From: Desmodus rotundus
Lineage: Eukaryota > Chordata > Mammalia > Chiroptera > Phyllostomidae
DNA: 64,000 nucleotides
Assembly (NCBI RefSeq): GCF_022682495.2
Contig: NC_071391.1
Span: 13,801,680 to 13,865,679 of the forward strand
Direction: 5' to 3'
Positions within the stretch are counted from its first letter, which is position 1; every line of letters begins with the position of its first letter. Below are positions 63,198 to 64,000 of the stretch, in pieces. A model generated the notes under the pieces. That model did no database searches. It was not told the origin of the DNA and saw only the letters and a list, made by a program, of their open reading frames with translations. The position numbers were made by a program, and so were the translations under genes.

Positions 63198-64000
63198 GTA
63201 GCTCTATTTCCCCTCCCTCCCCCTTCCCCCTCTCCCCTCCTTTCCCTCTCCCTCTCTCTGTCTTGTCTCTGGTATTTGTCTCTGGGAGGAACAGGGGCTG
63301 CTTGCCTGGAGTTTGTTGTGGGGGGAGGGGAGGGGTGTGTGGGAGGGAGGAGGAAAAGGGGGGTGTTCTCGCCAGGACCCCGCAGTCAACTTGAGATTTG
63401 AGCAATAACTTCCCCTTCGGGGCGCCCCCCTGCGTGCCCTTCCTATTTCTCCCCCCCTAAAAAAAGACAATGGAAAAACCTTGTCTTCCCCCCCTTCTTC
63501 CCCTCTGCCCTCCACCCCTCCCCAGGATAAATTGGAAGTAAGTTTATGAGCAGCCTCGGGAGCCTGGGCGCTGAGTGCAGGGCCGGAGCGGGTGACAGAG
63601 GCGGCGCGCCGGGGGTGGCGGGGAGGGGGCGTCACATTGTCCCAGTTGGGGGCCGGGGAGGGGGCCACCGGCGGGGGCGGGGGGCGCGGAGCCTTGTCCG
63701 CCCCCTTCGGCAGTCCCTCCGCCCAGGGATGGTCGCCTTGGCTCTCTCATCACCCTCCCCCCTCCCCGGGATGCTGTCGGGGGGAAGTTTTTATTATGAT
63801 TATTTATTTAATTTTTTTTTTTTTTGGAAAACCATCTTGTTTGGTGACTGAGGGATCTGGTTATAAAAAAAAAAAAAAAAAAAAGCTGCGGCTGCTGACG
63901 CTGCCGGGCCCGAATGTGTGTGTGTGTGTTGGTGCATTTGTCTTGGGTAGCCGGAGAAGCGTTGGGGAAATTCCGCTTATTCTTCTTCTTCTGCAACTTG

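Larger units (their letters stand above)
61540..63900. promoter_or_regulatory. CpG island, probable gene promoter and 5'UTR
   Basis: CpG density rises sharply relative to the rest of the window. 61600-61660, 61840-62020, 62160-62560 and 63540-63740 are dense in CG, GCGGCGG and Sp1-type GGGGCGGGG (for example at 61605-61616 and about 63675-63690), with no interspersed repeats. This fits the promoter and first-exon region of a gene with a long 5'UTR. The direction is not proven: a gene running to the right would have its body beyond the window. The long open frames on both strands (285, 189, 184 and 178 codons) are due to GC richness and GA/CA tracts and are not called. I do not recognise the gene. 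Confidence 0.8.

Noticed and set aside
63860..63883. TATA-like TTATAAAA at 63860
   Set aside because: It is the edge of a run of about 20 A. CpG-island promoters seldom rely on TATA, so I do not call a core promoter here.

Overview
This is a vertebrate nuclear-genome window, and the repeats point to a mammal and specifically to a bat. It holds several tRNA-derived SINEs of the VES type known from Yangochiroptera, several half-LINE-1 (HAL1) elements, mariner-like DNA elements, and the older mammalian layer of MIR, L2, L1M, MER20 and ERVL remnants. I infer a yangochiropteran, perhaps vespertilionoid, bat; a repeat-library search would settle this. I find no complete host protein-coding gene, tRNA gene, rRNA gene or CRISPR array. 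Almost every long open frame here is retrotransposon-derived or an artefact of low-complexity DNA. Layout: 1-5.6 kb is noncoding DNA with MIR, L2 and L1 pieces and a small mariner-type MITE. At 5.57-14.17 kb an L2 is split by an old minus-strand L1, which has itself received a full-length minus-strand HAL1, three SINEs, a 175-bp MITE and a young L1 3' end. 14.2-19 kb is quiet, with MIRs, an LTR-like block, a TIR element and an L1 tail. 19-23 kb looks like a very decayed minus-strand ERVL-like provirus. 25-33 kb is the richest part: a four-deep nest in which a minus-strand L1 contains an L2, which contains a HAL1, which contains both a tailless SINE head and a second, young HAL1 with an open ORF1. 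33-43.6 kb has L2 pieces, two more minus-strand HAL1s (one internally deleted) and a mariner with a transposase remnant. 43.8-48.3 kb has a double hairpin, an L2 reverse-transcriptase fossil and a plus-strand L1 with a SINE. 48.5-61.3 kb is intergenic or intronic, with MIRs, MER20, microsatellites and some repeat-poor stretches that could be regulatory. 61.5-63.9 kb is a strong CpG island with a long GA/CA tract and is most likely the promoter and 5' region of a gene that lies mainly outside the window. I could not identify that gene. The most interesting items are the HAL1 nest with its perfect target-site duplications, the foldback at the outer HAL1 5' junction, the 48-bp tailless SINE head with a 15-bp duplication, the in-frame deletion in the young HAL1 ORF1, and the CpG island with a small ORF that resembles a signal peptide. 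All repeat names rest on recognising consensus sequence by eye, not on a database search.
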